From positions 62,001 through 126,000 of the forward strand of contig NZ_JAHVKE010000002.1 in NCBI RefSeq assembly GCF_019800885.1: 64,000 bases of DNA, in the 5' to 3' direction. The notes under the pieces are model-generated. The model was given only the letters and a program-made list of their open reading frames with translations. It had not been told where the DNA came from and made no database searches. The DNA comes from Maritalea mobilis (GTDB lineage: Bacteria; Pseudomonadota; Alphaproteobacteria; Rhodobacterales; Rhodobacteraceae). The position numbers and the translations under genes were made by a program. Shown in pieces: positions 1-8,296 of the stretch; the first letter of the stretch is position 1; every line of letters starts with the position of its first letter.

Positions 1-65
1 CCGGGCGCGGGTGGCGCCATGGGCAACGGACCCTTCCGTAGTGGTGACGCATTTGCGCCGTTCAC

Positions 66-141
66 GGGAGGGCTGCGGAGTCCCTCTTAGAACATTTCGA
101 AGTTCATGAGCCTTTCTGTGGCTCAAATATAGGGACTAGGC
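66..141 (+). promoter_or_regulatory. btuB leader with two mutually exclusive RNA helices (possible translational switch)
   Basis: Bases 68-74 (GAGGGCT) can pair with 79-86 (AGTCCCTC, one bulged T) to form a small hairpin. The same AGTCCCT (79-85) is also a perfect 7-base complement of AGGGACT at 131-137. That element contains the likely Shine-Dalgarno AGGG, seven bases before the btuB ATG. A separate perfect hairpin (TGAGCC 107-112 / GGCTCA 120-125) sits inside the loop of the alternative pairing. This resembles the expression platform of a translational riboswitch. Cobalamin riboswitches commonly precede btuB, but no B12-box core is recognisable in bases 1-141. An aptamer would have to lie mostly upstream of the window. 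Confidence 0.45.
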
Positions 142-1968
142 ATGAAACCTACCTCCATCGCCCTGATATCCTCGATTTTCCTGCCGACGGCCGCTTCAGC
201 ACAAGCGGTCTTCGAGCTGGATGAGATTGTCTTCACCACCGAGTTTGGCGAGACCACGATCGAAGAAAGCGGGACCAGTCTTTCTGTCGTCACGCGTGAA
301 GAACTCGAACAAACGGGTGAGACACGGATCATCGACTATATCGCACGGCTTCCCGGTGTGGATGTTCGTGCGCGCGGGCCGCTGGGCAGCGCCACTTCTG
401 TCACCATTCGCGGGGCTGGGCAGAACTATGTGCGGGTGCTTGTTGACGGGATCGACGTGACCGATCTGTCCACCCCGCAGGTCGCCTTTGACTTTGGCAG
501 CCTCACCACGTCGGATATTTCTCGCATTGAATTGCTGCGCGGCGGGCAATCTGCAATCTACGGGTCCGAAGCCGTCGGCGGTGTGATCAACATTACCACA
601 CGACGCGCCGAGGAAGAGGGTGTGACCCAGTTCCTCGACGTCGAGGCGGGCAGCTACAACACATTGCGCGGGAGCTATGGCGTGGCTGCCGATCTGGGTG
701 CCATGGACTACGCTCTTACATTCACCCACACCCAGAGCGATGGTTTCTCGGCAGCCGATGAGAACGATGGAAACACGGAAGAAGACGGGTTCGAGTCCGA
801 CCGTCTCAGTTTCGCTCTGGGGTATGACCTGGCCAACGGCGGCCGGATCGGTTTGAACGGCTTCGTCGAGGATGCGCGCATTGAATTCGATGAGCAGTTT
901 CCCATTGGCGACGGGAACACCGATGAAGTGTCTTACAACGAGTCCTTTGGTCTGCGGGCCTATCTCGAACTGCCCACAGGTCCGATCGATAGCACCTTCG
1001 CCCTTACCTATTACGAGATAGAGCGAGACGTGCGCGGTTCGTCGGGCGGCTTTGGGGCAAACAACGTGTACTCCGGCGAGCGTCTGGGCATCAGTTATCT
1101 GGGGGCCATGCAAATCTCTCCGTCAGTCGATATGCGGTTCGGGGTCGATGCAACGCAAGAAACATTCACCCAAGCTGGAGATTACGGTCCGGCAGACGGC
1201 GAAAGCGAAACCGTAGGCGTATTCACAGAGGTTGCATGGTCCCCGAGTGCCGACTTCGATCTGTCGGCCACTTTGCGCTATGATGAACACTCGCGCTTTG
1301 GTGGCCTGACATCTGGTCGTATCGCCGCATCCTGGCGCCCCGCAGAGGACTGGATCATTCGCAGTTCGGCGGCCCACAGCTTCCGCGCGCCATCGCTTTA
1401 TGAGCTGTTCGGCCCGTTTGGCGATCCAACCCTGCAGCCGGAAGAAAGCCGATCGGTAGACTTGGGTCTTGAACGCCGTTTCGGCGCGGATGCCTTCGCT
1501 CGCATCACGCTGTTCTACAATGAAACGACAAACCTGATCGACTTTCCTTTCCCTTACGCCCAAGTGGCGGGAACGGTAACCCGGAGTGGTGCTGAGGTCG
1601 AGTTCGGGACCCCTATTTGGTCGTCTTGGCGTCTTGATGGTAGCTATACCTACACAACGGGCGACAACCCCAACACGCTGACCCCGGGCAACTCATGGAA
1701 CCTTGAATTCCCCGAGCACGATCTATCCGTGACCCTGACCGGCGATCTGACTGAACGTTTGTCGGCGGCCTTCACAGCACAGTCGGTTTGGGACCGGCCC
1801 ACCTTGTCGGACTACACGACAGCCAGCGCGACCTTCTCTTATGCAATCGCTGACGAAGTCGAGGCTTATTTGCGCGTAGAGAACCTGTTCGACGAAGAAT
1901 ACCAATTGGTCCGGAGTTACGGCACCAGCGACAGGGCGTTCTACATTGGCCTGCGCTCGCGCTTCTGA
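142..1968 (+). CDS. btuB: TonB-dependent outer-membrane cobalamin receptor
   Basis: Outer-membrane receptor of 608 residues, predicted to bind corrinoids and pass them to the periplasm using TonB energy. Residues 1-20 form a signal peptide ending AASA. A TonB box (DEIVFTT) follows at about 27-33, then a plug domain (about 45-150) and a beta-barrel ending in Phe (RSRF), as expected for barrel insertion. Length matches BtuB (about 600) rather than the longer siderophore receptors. It is first in an operon with btuF, btuC, btuD, cbiZ and a complete TonB motor, which makes cobalamin or cobinamide the most likely ligand. Start is ATG with AGGG seven bases upstream. Substrate is inferred from context; the receptor family is clear. 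Confidence 0.9.
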   Translation: MKPTSIALISSIFLPTAASAQAVFELDEIVFTTEFGETTIEESGTSLSVVTREELEQTGETRIIDYIARLPGVDVRARGPLGSATSVTIRGAGQNYVRVLVDGIDVTDLSTPQVAFDFGSLTTSDISRIELLRGGQSAIYGSEAVGGVINITTRRAEEEGVTQFLDVEAGSYNTLRGSYGVAADLGAMDYALTFTHTQSDGFSAADENDGNTEEDGFESDRLSFALGYDLANGGRIGLNGFVEDARIEFDEQFPIGDGNTDEVSYNESFGLRAYLELPTGPIDSTFALTYYEIERDVRGSSGGFGANNVYSGERLGISYLGAMQISPSVDMRFGVDATQETFTQAGDYGPADGESETVGVFTEVAWSPSADFDLSATLRYDEHSRFGGLTSGRIAASWRPAEDWIIRSSAAHSFRAPSLYELFGPFGDPTLQPEESRSVDLGLERRFGADAFARITLFYNETTNLIDFPFPYAQVAGTVTRSGAEVEFGTPIWSSWRLDGSYTYTTGDNPNTLTPGNSWNLEFPEHDLSVTLTGDLTERLSAAFTAQSVWDRPTLSDYTTASATFSYAIADEVEAYLRVENLFDEEYQLVRSYGTSDRAFYIGLRSRF

Positions 1969-2797
1969 TCGGCTGAAACACCTTCTGGTGGCGGCGGGGA
2001 TGACCCTCGCCGCCACTACATCGGCATGGGCGGACGCCCCCACCCGAGTCGTGTCGATGAACCTGTGCACCGACCAGTTGGCGATGATGCTGGCCGCGCC
2101 GGGGCAGTTGATCTCGGTCAGCCAGGTCGCGGTCGATCCGCTGACCTCTCCGATGGCCGAGGAAGCGGCCGCTTACGACATCAACTTCGGTAGCGCGGAA
2201 GAGATCTATCTGCTCGACCCCGACCTCGTTCTGGCCGGCGTCTATTCCGACCCGGCGACCGTGGACATGCTGCGCCGTCTCGGGGTGCGGGTGGAACAGA
2301 TCGCGATCACGCAGCACCTTGTCGACGTGCCGGATCGCCTGCGCGAGGTTGGGGCGCTTCTTGGCCAGGAAGAACGGGCAGAGACCCTGATTGCCGCGTT
2401 CGAGACGGATCTTGCGCGGCTGACGCATGCCGCGACCGGCCCCCGCGCGGCCTTCTACTTTCCCAACGGCTATACGCTTGGCTCCGAAACGCTGTCGCAC
2501 GAGATTCTCACAACAGCCGGGTTCACCCATATCGCCGAGGAACTCGGGCGCAGCACATCGGGTCGGCTGGCACTGGAATTGCTCGCCATGGCCGCGCCGG
2601 AGCTGGTGATCGGCAGCACGCCCTATGCGGGCGCCTCGCGGTCGGAAGAGATCTTGCGCCACCCCGCGCTGCAAGCGGTGATCGCGGCAGGCCGAGGCAC
2701 GGTCAGCGGGCCGGATTGGGTCTGCGGCACGCCCCATGTCATCAATGCCCTCGAAAACCTGACCCGCCTGCGGACCGAGATGGGGGCAGCGCAATGA
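1946..2797 (+). CDS. btuF: periplasmic cobalamin-binding protein of the ABC importer
   Basis: Substrate-binding protein of the BtuF/FhuD-type (helical-backbone) class, up to 283 residues. It should capture corrinoid released by BtuB and deliver it to BtuCD. The segment RVVSMNLCTDQLAMML is the usual start of the mature domain, and a second lobe begins near residue 165. The start is uncertain. A TTG at 1946 overlaps btuB by 23 bases and has AGGG about 9 bases upstream. GTG 1988 or ATG 2000 would give a shorter leader; ATG 2000 has GGCGGGG before it. The hydrophobic leader ending SAWADA suggests export. The gene ends in an ATGA overlap with btuC. Confidence 0.87.
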   Translation: MACARASDRLKHLLVAAGMTLAATTSAWADAPTRVVSMNLCTDQLAMMLAAPGQLISVSQVAVDPLTSPMAEEAAAYDINFGSAEEIYLLDPDLVLAGVYSDPATVDMLRRLGVRVEQIAITQHLVDVPDRLREVGALLGQEERAETLIAAFETDLARLTHAATGPRAAFYFPNGYTLGSETLSHEILTTAGFTHIAEELGRSTSGRLALELLAMAAPELVIGSTPYAGASRSEEILRHPALQAVIAAGRGTVSGPDWVCGTPHVINALENLTRLRTEMGAAQ

Positions 2798-3783
2798 CCC
2801 GGCGGATCTTCATGCCCGGTCTTGTGGCGCTGGTCCTCGTGCTGTTCGCCCTCTCGCTTCTGATCGGGCCGGCAGGGTTCGGCCTTGGCGATTCGCTGCG
2901 GGCATTGATCGGCGGGCAGGGTGATGCGGTCACGCTGGTCATGCGGGAAATACGCCTGCCCCGCGCCATCCTTGCCGTCATGGTCGGCGTATCGCTGGGC
3001 CTGTCAGGTGCAGCCTTGCAAGGCTACCTGCGCAACCCGTTGGCGGAACCGGGCCTGATCGGCGTATCGGGGTCGGCGGCGCTGGGCGCGGTGATCGCGC
3101 TGCAAACGGGGTTTGCCGCGCTCTTCGCCCTTGCCTTGCCGCTGGCGGCCCTGATCGGGGCGTTGATCGCGGTGATGCTGATCCTGCTGTTGGCCGGCCC
3201 ACGCGGCGGGTCGATCACGCTGATCCTGGCCGGCATCGCGATTTCGGCCCTTGCGGGGGCGTTGACCTCGCTTGCGCTGAACCTGTCACCCAACCCTTTC
3301 GCGGTCAGTGAAACGGTGTTCTGGATGCTTGGATCGCTGTCGGATCGCTCCTTTGTGCATGTCTGGATCGCGCTGCCGTTCATGGCCGTGGGCTGGCTGC
3401 TCCTGTCGCTGACGGGCCGGGGCCTGGAGGCGCTGACGCTGGGCGAGGACGCCGCGCAGGCGATGGGGATCGACCTGCGGCTGCTGCGCCTGTCGGTGGT
3501 GCTGGGCACGGCGGCCAGCGTCGGCGCGGCCACCGCCGTGGCCGGTGCCATCGGGTTCGTCGGGCTAGTCGTGCCGCACATCCTGCGGCCCTTCGTGGGC
3601 GCACGTCCGGGCCGGTTGCTTTGGGCCTCGGCCCTGGGCGGTGCGGCGATGGTTCTGGCGGCCGATATCGCGGTGCGGCTGGTTCTGCCCGACCGCGACC
3701 TCAAGCTGGGGGTCCTGATGGCCATCGTGGGGGCGCCGCTGTTCCTGCACCTGATCTACAAGACCCGGAGGGCGATGGCATGA
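2794..3783 (+). CDS. btuC: cobalamin ABC transporter permease (FecCD family)
   Basis: Inner-membrane permease of 329 residues, the normal length for BtuC/FecCD proteins. About nine to ten hydrophobic segments run from residue 7 to the C-terminus. The conserved cytoplasmic coupling region appears as GFVGLVVPHILRPFVG in the last third, followed by the family signature around the Gly-Arg-Leu. The ATG start overlaps the btuF stop (ATGA) and is therefore preferred over upstream in-frame codons. The C-terminus overlaps btuD by four bases. It should form the BtuC2D2 complex. FecCD permeases also carry haem and siderophores; the adjacent cbiZ argues for corrinoids. Confidence 0.9.
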   Translation: MTRRIFMPGLVALVLVLFALSLLIGPAGFGLGDSLRALIGGQGDAVTLVMREIRLPRAILAVMVGVSLGLSGAALQGYLRNPLAEPGLIGVSGSAALGAVIALQTGFAALFALALPLAALIGALIAVMLILLLAGPRGGSITLILAGIAISALAGALTSLALNLSPNPFAVSETVFWMLGSLSDRSFVHVWIALPFMAVGWLLLSLTGRGLEALTLGEDAAQAMGIDLRLLRLSVVLGTAASVGAATAVAGAIGFVGLVVPHILRPFVGARPGRLLWASALGGAAMVLAADIAVRLVLPDRDLKLGVLMAIVGAPLFLHLIYKTRRAMA

Positions 3784-4538
3784 CCCTCCTGTCACTCGAA
3801 AACCTGACGGTGATGCGCAGGTCTTGCCCCGTGGTCGACACGGCCAGCCTGACCATCGACAAGGGCGAGGTCGTCGGCCTGATCGGGCCGAACGGCGCAG
3901 GCAAGACGACCCTTCTGCGCGCGGCCTTGGGGCTTTTGCCGTTTAAGGGCATCTCGTCCCTTGCCCGGATGACACCGCGCGACCGCGCCAAGGCCGCCGC
4001 CTGGATGCCACAAGCGCGCGAGATCGCGTGGCCTGTGGCGGTCGAGACGCTGGTGATGCTGGGGCGCGTGCCCTACCTGTCGGGCGGTCAGAAACCGGGC
4101 GAGGCCGACCACGACGCGGTTCGGCGCGCCATCGCTGATATGGGCCTGACAGGGTTCGAGGAACGCGCCGCAACCGACCTGTCGGGCGGAGAGCAGGCCC
4201 GCGTGTTGATTGCACGGACGCTGGCGCAGGACTGCCCCCTGATCCTCGCGGACGAGCCGATCGCCGGGCTGGACCCCGGCCACCAGATCGCCACGCTGAA
4301 CCTGTTCCGCAGCATCGCGGCGCAGGGCAAATCGGTTCTCGTCTCCCTGCACGATCTGGGCTTGGCCGCGCGGCATTGCACGCGGCTGATCCTGATGCAC
4401 CAGGGCCGGATCGTGGCCGATGGGGCGCCTGCGCCCGTTCTGACGCCGGACAACCTGCACGACGTTTTCGGCATCTCGGCCCATGTTCAGGACGGCCCCG
4501 ATGGCATGATCTTCCAACCGCTCGAGGTGATGCGATGA
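3780..4538 (+). CDS. btuD: cobalamin ABC transporter ATP-binding protein
   Basis: ABC ATPase of 252 residues that powers BtuC. The Walker A motif is GPNGAGKTT near residue 36, the signature is LSGGEQARVLIART, and Walker B is LILADEP followed by a D-loop Gly-Leu-Asp. The switch His is in VLVSLHDLGLAAR. Size and the FecE/BtuD-like pattern match importers of metal chelates and cobalamin. The start is the ATG overlapping the btuC stop by four bases. The stop in turn overlaps the cbiZ ATG (ATGA), so translation of the four proteins is probably coupled. Confidence 0.9.
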   Translation: MTLLSLENLTVMRRSCPVVDTASLTIDKGEVVGLIGPNGAGKTTLLRAALGLLPFKGISSLARMTPRDRAKAAAWMPQAREIAWPVAVETLVMLGRVPYLSGGQKPGEADHDAVRRAIADMGLTGFEERAATDLSGGEQARVLIARTLAQDCPLILADEPIAGLDPGHQIATLNLFRSIAAQGKSVLVSLHDLGLAARHCTRLILMHQGRIVADGAPAPVLTPDNLHDVFGISAHVQDGPDGMIFQPLEVMR

Positions 4539-5179
4539 TCGCCGTCACGCTTGACCGTCCCTGGCTGATCGCCGATCTGGGCCAACCGCTGCGCCTGCTC
4601 AGCTTCGCGCCGCACCGTCCGGGGTTCGTCTCGGCCAGTCGCGTCCTTTGGCGCGAGGTTCGCAACGCGGACCTGACCCGCGAGTTCGACGCGATTTCCT
4701 GGCTCGGCCACGAGATGAGCGCGCGCGGGGATGATGACGCTATCGGGATGCTGACCTCTCGCAATATCGGCCAGAATCATCTCGAATCCGCGGTTTCGGG
4801 TCGAATCTCGGCCTCTTGCCTTGCAACCGTTGGCCTTACAAATGCCGAGCGCGTGGGGCATCGCCTGCCCGCGCTGGCCGGGGCCTATGGCACCATCAAT
4901 CTGTTGGCCGTCACGGATGCCCCCTTGTCGGACACGGCCATGATCGAAGCGATGACCATCGCGGCCGAGGCGCGGACCGCCGCTGTGATCACACATGGCC
5001 CCGACCTGCCAACAGGGCGCGCGACAGGCACCGGGACCGATTGCATCGTGCTTGGCTGCCCCGGCGGGTCCACCGCCTATGCCGGACTTCACACCGATGT
5101 GGGCGAAGCCCTGGGCCGCGCGGTTTACAACGCTGTGGCCAAGGGCACGCGCGAGTGGATGGAAACGAGGGGCGCTTGA
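4535..5179 (+). CDS. cbiZ: adenosylcobinamide amidohydrolase
   Basis: CbiZ-family protein of 214 residues. The family cleaves the amide bond between the corrin ring and the aminopropanol or nucleotide-loop side, giving adenosylcobyric acid for re-attachment of a preferred lower ligand. In Rhodobacter the enzyme is known to act on pseudo-cobalamin. Recognisable segments are LTSRNIGQ, a central VGLTNAERVG, a GTINLLAVTDAPLS stretch and a C-terminal TGTGTDCIVLG stretch, in family order. It lies directly between btuD and the TonB motor genes, so imported corrinoids would be remodelled straight after uptake. The ATG overlaps the btuD stop. No signal peptide is seen, so it should be cytoplasmic. Confidence 0.88.
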   Translation: MIAVTLDRPWLIADLGQPLRLLSFAPHRPGFVSASRVLWREVRNADLTREFDAISWLGHEMSARGDDDAIGMLTSRNIGQNHLESAVSGRISASCLATVGLTNAERVGHRLPALAGAYGTINLLAVTDAPLSDTAMIEAMTIAAEARTAAVITHGPDLPTGRATGTGTDCIVLGCPGGSTAYAGLHTDVGEALGRAVYNAVAKGTREWMETRGA

Positions 5180-5207
5180 TGGCATTTTGCGACCGGGAGA
5201 CGATGAT

Positions 5208-5825
5208 ATGACAGACCTGATCGCCAATGGCGGCGTCGTCCTTTGGATCATCGCCGCACTTTCCGTCGTGACCGTCGCGCTGATCCTGTGGAAGGTCTGG
5301 CGCCTGTCGCTGTCGGGGGCGTGGTCAGGCGGGCGCGTGACCACAGAGGCGATTTCGCACTGGCAGGCCGGAGAGGTCGACGCCGCGATGGCGATATTGT
5401 CGGGGCGAAACTCGATCCGGGCGCGGCTGGCCTTGGCGGCGATGTCCTCCCGTCTGGATGCGGGCCTGTCTGACGCCGCCGCGCGCGAAGACACCGCAAG
5501 GCAGGCGCGGTGCCTTCTGGCGCAACTGCGCGTCGGATTGCGGCCCCTTGACCTGATCGTGACGATTGCGCCGCTTCTGGGTCTGCTCGGCACTGTTCTG
5601 GGCATGATCGCGGCCTTCCAGGCCTTGCAGGAGGCCGGTGTGCGCGCCGATCCCGCCACCCTGGCCGGTGGAATATGGGAGGCCCTTCTGACCACGGCCG
5701 CGGGGATGGGGGTCGCCATCCCGGCCTCCATGGCGCTGACTTGGTTCGATTCCGTGGCCGACCGCCTGCAGGGCGAGATGGAGGATGACGCGACCCGGAT
5801 CTTCACGCGGGGGCCTGCGGCGTGA
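5208..5825 (+). CDS. exbB: ExbB/TolQ-type proton channel subunit
   Basis: MotA/TolQ/ExbB family protein of 205 residues with three membrane segments: residues about 9-27, about 110-132 and about 145-170. The conserved segment PLDLIVTIAPLLGLLGTVLG holds the threonine-rich channel helix. It should form the pentameric stator around ExbD and energise TonB for the BtuB receptor upstream. The chosen ATG has a strong ribosome binding site (GGGAGA, seven bases upstream) 28 bases after cbiZ; longer in-frame readings run through cbiZ and are rejected. The stop overlaps the next start (GTGA). Confidence 0.87.
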   Translation: MTDLIANGGVVLWIIAALSVVTVALILWKVWRLSLSGAWSGGRVTTEAISHWQAGEVDAAMAILSGRNSIRARLALAAMSSRLDAGLSDAAAREDTARQARCLLAQLRVGLRPLDLIVTIAPLLGLLGTVLGMIAAFQALQEAGVRADPATLAGGIWEALLTTAAGMGVAIPASMALTWFDSVADRLQGEMEDDATRIFTRGPAA

Positions 5826-6217
5826 GTTTCACCTTCGACACCCCGCGCGCCCGCCGACGCCCCAGCCTGACCCCTATGGTCGACGTGGTGTTCCTGCTGC
5901 TGGTGTTCTTCATGCTGGCCTCGCGCTTCGGGCAAGAGGCCGAGATCACGCTATCGCCGCCCTCGGGCAGCGCAGGGTCAACGACGTGGGACGGCCCCCC
6001 GCGCCTGATCGAGATCGGCCCCGATACCCTGCGCCTGAATGGCAGCACCACCGCCTTGACCGATCTGGCCGATGGGATCTCGGCCCTTGTCTCGGGACCA
6101 GAGGACCCGATCGTCCTGATGCCGGTCGAAGGGAGCGATCTGCAACGCCTGCTCGATGTCGCCGCCGCCTTGCGCGCTGCCGGGTTCGAATCGCTTATTC
6201 TGGTGGACGCGCCATGA
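5822..6217 (+). CDS. exbD: ExbD/TolR-type biopolymer transport protein, first copy (channel Asp present)
   Basis: ExbD protein of 131 residues. A short basic N-terminus (Arg-rich, residues 9-13) leads into a single membrane helix with PMVDVVFLLLVFFML. Asp21 is at the position of the essential protonatable aspartate of ExbD (Asp25 in E. coli). The rest is a periplasmic domain. The start is GTG overlapping the exbB stop by four bases. A second, divergent exbD follows in a four-base overlap. With exbB and tonB it forms a motor that is probably dedicated to the B12 receptor. Confidence 0.87.
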   Translation: MSFTFDTPRARRRPSLTPMVDVVFLLLVFFMLASRFGQEAEITLSPPSGSAGSTTWDGPPRLIEIGPDTLRLNGSTTALTDLADGISALVSGPEDPIVLMPVEGSDLQRLLDVAAALRAAGFESLILVDAP

Positions 6218-6600
6218 ATTTCGCTCAGGGCACAAAACGGCGCGCGATGCAGGACCGGGCTATCGTTCCGATGATCAACGTGGTCTTCCTGCTGCTTGTG
6301 TTCTTCCTGATGACCGCCAGCCTGACCCCGCCCGCCCCGTTCGAGATAGACCCGGTCGAGGCTGAAGGCGTCTTGACCGACCCACCGCCGGACACGTTGC
6401 ACATCGCCGCCGATGGGCACCTTGCCTATGAGACGGCCCGCGGCGACGCGGTGTTTGGCGCCTTGGCCAATCGCGATGCGGACCGCCCCTTGCCGATCCG
6501 GGCGGATTCGGGCCTGCCCGCATCTGAACTCGCCGCCCTCCTGCCTCGGCTGGCCGAGATCGGGATTGCCGACATCCGGCTTGTGACGGTGCAGCCATGA
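6214..6600 (+). CDS. ExbD/TolR-type biopolymer transport protein, second copy (channel Asp replaced by Asn)
   Basis: Second ExbD-like protein, 128 residues, with the same topology as its neighbour: basic N-terminus, one membrane helix, periplasmic domain. In the helix (PMINVVFLLLVFFLM) the usual aspartate is Asn22 (codon AAC at 6277-6279). Because ExbD acts as a pair inside an ExbB pentamer, a mixed pair with only one protonatable residue is a reasonable model, but that is inference. The start overlaps the first exbD by four bases, and the stop overlaps tonB by four bases. Confidence 0.85.
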   Translation: MNFAQGTKRRAMQDRAIVPMINVVFLLLVFFLMTASLTPPAPFEIDPVEAEGVLTDPPPDTLHIAADGHLAYETARGDAVFGALANRDADRPLPIRADSGLPASELAALLPRLAEIGIADIRLVTVQP

Positions 6601-7571
6601 GGGGCGGCACTGAAATCCTCGCCTTTCTTGGCCTTTCAGCGGCGCTTCATGCAGGCGTTGCCTATTGGGTGCCCGGGGATTTCGGTGGCGCAGGGCAAGG
6701 GGCTGGCGGCCAGGATATCGTCTCGCTTCAGGCGAGCCCGGCGGCGCTCTCGACCCTTGTGCGCGAGTGGCGCGATGCGCCCGAGGTGTCGAACGTCAGC
6801 GCGTTACAGCCGCCGCAAGTTACCCCCGACCGGCCCATCGCGCCGAACAGCGATGTGGCACCCGTGCAGCACATGCCAACGTCCCTGTCGACACCGGTCT
6901 TGGAAACGGCGCCGCAGCGCCCGGCGGCTGTTCCGGCACCGCCCGCCCGGATGCAGGCCATGACCGAATTCGACGGTCCCACCCTGCCCACCATTCCCAG
7001 CCTCGCGCCGCCGCCCACGGCAGACGGCGATGCCCCCGGTCGCATGGTCCGGCCCACCCTGACCGCACCCGATCTGACGGCCAGCCCGACCGTCGACGCC
7101 ACCGCGCCGGAGCCACCGGACTCGCCCCTTGCCGCGCGCAGCTCGCCCCGCCCGACGGCACGGCCCGAGCGGCCCGAGGCAGCGGCCAGTCCACCACGCA
7201 CGCCCACACCGGCGCGCGTGGCCGGCGGCAGCGGCGGAGGGGCGACCCAAGGCGCGGCCACCCAACCCGCGCCACAGCCCAGTCTTTCGGCAGGGGAACG
7301 TCAGAGCCTGATTGCGTCGTGGGGCGCTCAGATCCAAAGGCGCATCGAACGCAGCCGGCCCCGCGTGCGCGGCACGGGACAGGTGGTGTTGCGCCTGACG
7401 ATCACGCGGGGCGGGCAACTGGCCGGTGTCGGCATAGCGCGGCCCTCCGGTGATCCGGCCATCGACCGGGCCGCCGTTCAGGCCGTGCAACGTGCCGGGC
7501 GCTTCCCCGCGGCCCCCGATGGCCTGACCGATCCGAGTTACGGATTCTCTCTGCCCGTGACATTCCGCTAA
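6597..7571 (+). CDS. tonB: TonB-family energy transducer
   Basis: TonB-like protein of 324 residues. A single N-terminal membrane helix (about 6-24) contains Ser14 and His18, the same four-residue spacing as the Ser16/His20 pair of E. coli TonB that couples to ExbBD. A long Pro/Ala/Thr-rich linker (about 75-235) should span the periplasm. A C-terminal TonB domain (about 245-324) includes GQVVLRLTITRGGQLAGVG and a final amphipathic strand. It is the last gene of the B12 operon and overlaps the second exbD by four bases. It presumably contacts the TonB box of BtuB. Confidence 0.88.
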   Translation: MRGGTEILAFLGLSAALHAGVAYWVPGDFGGAGQGAGGQDIVSLQASPAALSTLVREWRDAPEVSNVSALQPPQVTPDRPIAPNSDVAPVQHMPTSLSTPVLETAPQRPAAVPAPPARMQAMTEFDGPTLPTIPSLAPPPTADGDAPGRMVRPTLTAPDLTASPTVDATAPEPPDSPLAARSSPRPTARPERPEAAASPPRTPTPARVAGGSGGGATQGAATQPAPQPSLSAGERQSLIASWGAQIQRRIERSRPRVRGTGQVVLRLTITRGGQLAGVGIARPSGDPAIDRAAVQAVQRAGRFPAAPDGLTDPSYGFSLPVTFR

Positions 7572-7598
7572 GGGCTGTTCGGGGCTGATCCGGCTGCT

Positions 7599-8294
7599 AT
7601 GTCGGACAGCATGGTAAACAGCTTTCTGAATATCGAGTCCGTCTCGAAAAGTTATCCCGGATCGGATGGGCCGGTCTCCGTCCTGCGCGGCGTGGACCTG
7701 AGCCTTGCCGCCGGAGAGACCCTCGCCCTGACAGGCGAAAGCGGGTCGGGCAAAAGCACGCTTTTGCACCTCGCCGCCGCGCTGGATGCGCCCGATAGTG
7801 GCTCGATCCGGCTTGATGGGGTCGAATTTGCCGGACTGGGGGACTCGGACCGTGCAGCGCTTCGGCGCGAGAAGATCGGCCTCGTCTTTCAGCAGTTCAA
7901 CCTTGTTCCGTCCCTGACCGTCGCCGCCAATATCAGCCTGCAAGCGCGGCTCGCGGGTCGCCATGATGCCGATCTGAGCGCCCGCCTTGTCGAGCGGCTG
8001 GGGCTCAACGCGGTGGTCGACCGCTACCCCGAACAGCTTTCCGGCGGGCAACAACAGCGCGTGGCCATTGCCCGCGCATTGGCGGCGCGCCCTGCCCTGA
8101 TCCTGGCGGACGAGCCGACGGGCAACCTCGATGAAGCGACCGGCGATACCGTTCTGTCCCTTCTGCTGGATCTGGTGGCCGAGACCAATGCAGGCCTTCT
8201 GATGGTGACCCATTCCACCCGCCTGGCCGACCGCCTGTCGCGTCGGGTTCACCTGTCGCAAGGCCGGATCGCGATGCCTGCGTCGGCGGCCTGA
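7599..8294 (+). CDS. ABC transporter ATP-binding protein (LolD/MacB/AttE-like)
   Basis: ABC ATPase of 231 residues in the family that partners FtsX-type permeases (LolD, MacB, AttE). Walker A is GESGSGKST, the signature is [15 protein letters not shown], and Walker B is [16 protein letters not shown]. The family-typical [13 protein letters not shown]-loop region is also present. It starts 27 bases after tonB without a clear ribosome binding site; an ATG at 7611 is a second option. The next gene, two bases downstream, is the permease, followed by a lipocalin-like secreted protein. This order matches the Agrobacterium attEFGH arrangement. The substrate is unknown. Confidence 0.85.
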   Translation: MSDSMVNSFLNIESVSKSYPGSDGPVSVLRGVDLSLAAGETLALTGESGSGKSTLLHLAAALDAPDSGSIRLDGVEFAGLGDSDRAALRREKIGLVFQQFNLVPSLTVAANISLQARLAGRHDADLSARLVERLGLNAVVDRYPEQLSGGQQQRVAIARALAARPALILADEPTGNLDEATGDTVLSLLLDLVAETNAGLLMVTHSTRLADRLSRRVHLSQGRIAMPASAA

Positions 8295-8296
8295 CC

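Noticed and set aside
1-60. Possible cobalamin riboswitch aptamer at the window start
   Set aside because: The B12-box and the CCGCAACTG-like core are not recognisable in the available bases. Only the switch-like leader at 66-141 is reported.
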